Assembly: GCA_947461915.1 (NCBI GenBank) | Contig: CANHNG010000048.1 | Location: forward strand, 1-9,032 | From: Flavobacteriaceae bacterium | GTDB taxonomy: Bacteria; Bacteroidota; Bacteroidia; Flavobacteriales; Flavobacteriaceae | Reading direction: 5' to 3' | DNA: 9,032 nucleotides | Shown here: piece by piece, positions 7,978-9,032 of the stretch | Numbering within the stretch: position 1 is the first letter of the stretch | Layout of the letters: each line of letters starts with the position of its first letter | Translations under genes and position numbers: made by a program | The notes under the pieces: model-generated | Seen by the model: only the letters and a program-made list of their open reading frames with translations | What the model was told of the DNA's origin: nothing | Database searches by the model: none

Positions 7978-9032
7978 ATGAAAAAAATTACAATCTTACT
8001 CGTCGTATTTTTAATTCTGGAGTTTGCATCGATTGCGCAGGCAAATGCTCAAGGGGGGTCGGGGATGCAAATATTTGTTAAAACCCTAACCGGTAAAACC
8101 ATCACCTTAGATACGGAGGGTTCTGATAGCATTGAGAATGTCAAACAAAAGATCCAAGATAAGGAAGGGATTCATCCAGATTTACAGCGACTCATTTTCG
8201 CGGGTAAGGAATTGGAAGACGGACGCACCTTAGCGGATTACAATATTACAAAAGAATCGACATTACATTTAGTACTGCGCTTTCCAAAAGGAGACGTTTC
8301 CTCAGCGGGAGGCGATGGGGCCTCGGCCTCGGGCAGTTTTGCTTTTACCGTGGGTCAAGCAGTTTATGGGTTTGAGAAAAACGCAAATCTTTCGATGCAG
8401 CAAGGCGTACAGCAAACGTATTCACAAGCCTTTTGTTCGGGCGCGAAAGTATCAGCCCTTGTGGCTGCAGGAACAGCGGTTCAATGGTATACCACAGCAT
8501 CAGGCGGGAAAGCCCTAGCCACAACGGCAGCCTTAAAAACAGCGACTTATTATTACACCCAAACCACGGGCAATGTAGTAAGTGCAAGAACTCCCGTTGC
8601 AGTTATTGTCAACCCGGTTGCCAAGGCCGGAACGATTACCCTTTCGGCGACTTCAGTTTGTTTGAACGGGGATATTACCTTTAGCTCGGCGGCCATTGCG
8701 GGCGACGCAATCCAGTGGGAATATACCACAGATGCGCCCCTTTCGGCATCCAACACCACTCCTCAAACCTGGTCAACCGTTGAAGGGGTAACAGGACTTG
8801 TTTATACCAAGACCAATGTGACCAATACGCCAGGAAGCAAGTTTTATATAAGAGCCAAAATAACCAGTGGCGCTTGCACCACCGCCTACAGTGCTACCAA
8901 AACCATTGTGGTCAACCCAACTTCTGTTGGTGGTACAGCCACCGGAGGCGGAATCATCTGCTCGGGTAGTGGAGGAGCCGTAAAACTCACGGGGTATACT
9001 GGAAAAATACAATGGTTGTCATCCACCAATGA
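7978..9032 (+). CDS. Secreted ubiquitin-domain protein with Ig-like repeats (3' end missing)
   Basis: No named gene is recognised. The frame is open from the ATG at 7978 through the window end (351 codons, last codon incomplete). Order: a signal peptide, residues 1-24 (KK, hydrophobic core [14 protein letters not shown], probable cleavage ANA|Q); a QGGSG linker; a ubiquitin domain, 30-105; a Gly/Ser/Ala linker, about 105-119; a module [12 protein letters not shown]...QGVQQTY (120-148) of a type common at the N-terminus of flavobacterial T9SS proteins; then Ig-like units at about 152-213 (Cys153, Trp170, TYYYTQ), 214-314 (Cys228, Trp247, Cys300) and from 315 (Cys328, Trp346). Two units end in VNP. 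Export across the inner membrane is well supported; surface attachment or release by T9SS is inferred, because the C-terminal sorting signal would lie beyond 9032. It has its own promoter and no functional link to the ilv genes is evident. Function unknown: adhesin, decoy or host-interacting protein are possibilities only. Confidence 0.92.
   Translation, partial: MKKITILLVVFLILEFASIAQANAQGGSGMQIFVKTLTGKTITLDTEGSDSIENVKQKIQDKEGIHPDLQRLIFAGKELEDGRTLADYNITKESTLHLVLRFPKGDVSSAGGDGASASGSFAFTVGQAVYGFEKNANLSMQQGVQQTYSQAFCSGAKVSALVAAGTAVQWYTTASGGKALATTAALKTATYYYTQTTGNVVSARTPVAVIVNPVAKAGTITLSATSVCLNGDITFSSAAIAGDAIQWEYTTDAPLSASNTTPQTWSTVEGVTGLVYTKTNVTNTPGSKFYIRAKITSGACTTAYSATKTIVVNPTSVGGTATGGGIICSGSGGAVKLTGYTGKIQWLSSTN
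8065..8292 (+). other. Ubiquitin domain within the secreted protein
   Basis: Residues 30-105 align without gaps to all 76 residues of human ubiquitin, beginning [15 protein letters not shown]. By hand, 63 of 76 are identical. Differences in ubiquitin numbering are E16D, V17T, P19G, T22S, A28Q, P37H, Q40L, Q49E, S57A, Q62T, L73F, R74P and G75K. All seven lysines (6, 11, 27, 29, 33, 48, 63), Met1, the Leu8/Ile44/Val70 patch, the Gln2/Phe4/Thr12 patch, and Arg42 and Arg72 are kept. The tail LRLRGG is LRFPKG and continues into the downstream domain, so no free GlyGly end exists. GC in 8101-8280 is 74 of 180 by hand count, near the host genes, so there is no sign of very recent transfer in base composition. 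Confidence 0.96.

Noticed and set aside
8065..8292. Polyubiquitin or eukaryotic contamination
   Set aside because: There is a single copy, in frame between a bacterial signal peptide and flavobacterial modules, with host-like codons and no intron. A read-level check of the junctions would settle it.
8315..8684. Plus- and minus-strand frames overlapping the Ig-like region
   Set aside because: The 7978 frame is continuous, carries the signal peptide and all recognisable domains, and explains this DNA fully.
7978..9032. A complete bacterial ubiquitin conjugation operon (E1, E2, deubiquitinase)
   Set aside because: No adjoining gene in the window resembles an E1, E2, E3 or JAB protease. The ubiquitin domain has a signal peptide and no GlyGly end, which argues against such a system.

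Overview
The window looks like chromosomal DNA of a Flavobacterium-like member of the Bacteroidetes. The DNA is AT-rich. Starts are preceded by A-rich leaders rather than Shine-Dalgarno boxes, and the one promoter-like site fits the Bacteroidetes TAnnTTTG box. The last gene carries secreted Ig-like modules of the kind common in flavobacterial type IX secretion (T9SS) substrates. No database search was possible; family calls rest on motifs and on family sequences remembered from training.

Layout. Positions 1-7743 hold six same-strand genes of branched-chain amino acid synthesis: leuA (5' end cut by the window edge), leuB, ilvD, ilvB, ilvN and ilvC. Gaps are 15 to 78 bases, with no terminator or convincing promoter between genes, so they are probably one transcript. 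IlvB with IlvN makes acetolactate, IlvC reduces and isomerises it, IlvD dehydrates it to the 2-oxo acids for valine and isoleucine, and LeuA and LeuB take the valine precursor toward leucine. leuC, leuD and ilvE are not in the window. Two gaps (leuB-ilvD and ilvB-ilvN) carry related palindromes built from AACTTGAAAC-type words. The ilvB-ilvN one can form a 17-bp stem. An intrinsic terminator at 7807-7833 closes the operon.

Positions 7834-7977 are a short AT-rich region with a probable promoter. It precedes the most unusual gene of the window, 7978 to beyond 9032. This encodes a signal peptide, then a ubiquitin domain (63 of 76 residues identical to human ubiquitin by hand alignment), then a Gly/Ser/Ala linker, a flavobacterial VGQ...QGVQQ module and at least two and a half Ig-like domains. 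All seven ubiquitin lysines and the Leu8/Ile44/Val70 patch are kept, but the LRLRGG tail reads LRFPKG and runs on into the rest of the protein. This is a secreted, probably surface-bound ubiquitin fusion with no obvious link to amino acid synthesis. Its 3' end, where a T9SS sorting domain would be expected, lies outside the window.
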